Assembly: GCF_029945705.1 (NCBI RefSeq)
Contig: NZ_JAQSDC010000049.1
Coordinates: 39,718-103,717, forward strand
Direction of reading: 5' to 3'
Source: Methylotenera sp.
GTDB taxonomy: Bacteria > Pseudomonadota > Gammaproteobacteria > Burkholderiales > Methylophilaceae
DNA: 64,000 nucleotides
The notes under the pieces: generated by a model
The model's input: the letters and a program-made list of their open reading frames with translations, nothing else
Databases searched by the model: none
Told to the model about the DNA's origin: nothing
Shown: in pieces, positions 63,946-64,000 of the stretch
Layout: each line of letters opens with the position of its first letter
Numbering within the stretch: position 1 is the first letter of the stretch
Position numbers and translations under genes: made by a program

Positions 63946-64000
63946 TTAGGGCACCTCTAAAAATACGATTTAATCGCACCATGTTAGATAGTGATGCAAT
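63946..64000. mobile_element. Possible insertion-sequence end
   Basis: TTAGGGCACCTCTAAAAAT (63946-63964) looks like the terminal inverted repeats of IS5-type elements as I recall them, and an ATG follows at 63981. A similar TTAGGCACCT occurs at 63908-63917. The element itself would lie beyond the window, so this is only a suspicion. Confidence 0.35.

Overview
The window looks like a chromosomal segment of a betaproteobacterium, most likely a relative of Methylophilaceae (Methylotenera/Methylophilus group). This is inferred from the moderately AT-rich composition, the stand-alone infA next to a cold-shock gene, the rnr-rlmB pair, an EpsA-type LuxR regulator like the one named in Methylobacillus exopolysaccharide synthesis, and a PQQ dehydrogenase. 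No rRNA or phylogenetic marker was compared, so the family assignment is tentative.

Region 1 (1-15.7 kb, all + strand) is a nearly complete glycine betaine utilisation island. It holds the end of soxA, soxG, sdaA, glyA, an M19 dipeptidase-like gene, a V4R-domain gene, dgcA, dgcB, etfA, etfB, gbcA, gbcB, proV and proW. ProVW would import betaine. GbcAB removes one methyl group to give dimethylglycine, DgcAB with its own ETF gives sarcosine, and sarcosine oxidase gives glycine plus a C1 unit. GlyA turns glycine and methylene-THF into serine, and SdaA turns serine into pyruvate. Substrate entry, demethylation and assimilation are thus in one place. The M19-like protein lacks the first metal ligands of real dipeptidases.

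Region 2 (15.8-34.1 kb) starts with two small genes and continues with a full MSHA-type IV pilus cluster in the order E-G-F-pilin-pilin-C-D-O-P-Q, then I-I2-J-K-L-M-N. It contains a 26-bp perfect inverted repeat, an intercistronic hairpin after the pilins and a large LamG-type MshQ protein.

Region 3 (34.1-44.6 kb) is housekeeping: mqo, rlmB, rnr, tRNA-Leu(CAG), an S4-domain protein, an EpsA-like regulator, infA, a cold-shock protein, a SemiSWEET transporter, a PQQ dehydrogenase and a purine phosphoribosyltransferase. Several promoters and terminators can be read here, including a dyad sitting inside the PQQ dehydrogenase promoter.

Region 4 (44.6-63.8 kb, all - strand) is a surface polysaccharide cluster read leftwards from 63.8 kb. 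It has CDP-glucose synthesis and 4,6-dehydration (rfbF, rfbG), a 3,5-epimerase, a C-methyltransferase, an ABC exporter (wzm/wzt), sugar methyltransferases, an RmlD-type reductase, five GT2 glycosyltransferase genes, an epimerase, an initiating phosphoglycosyltransferase and a WbpM-type dehydratase. Many junctions are TAATG or ATGA overlaps. The glycosyltransferase core is visibly more AT-rich than the flanks, as expected for an exchangeable O-antigen locus. The last 60 bases resemble the end of an insertion sequence.
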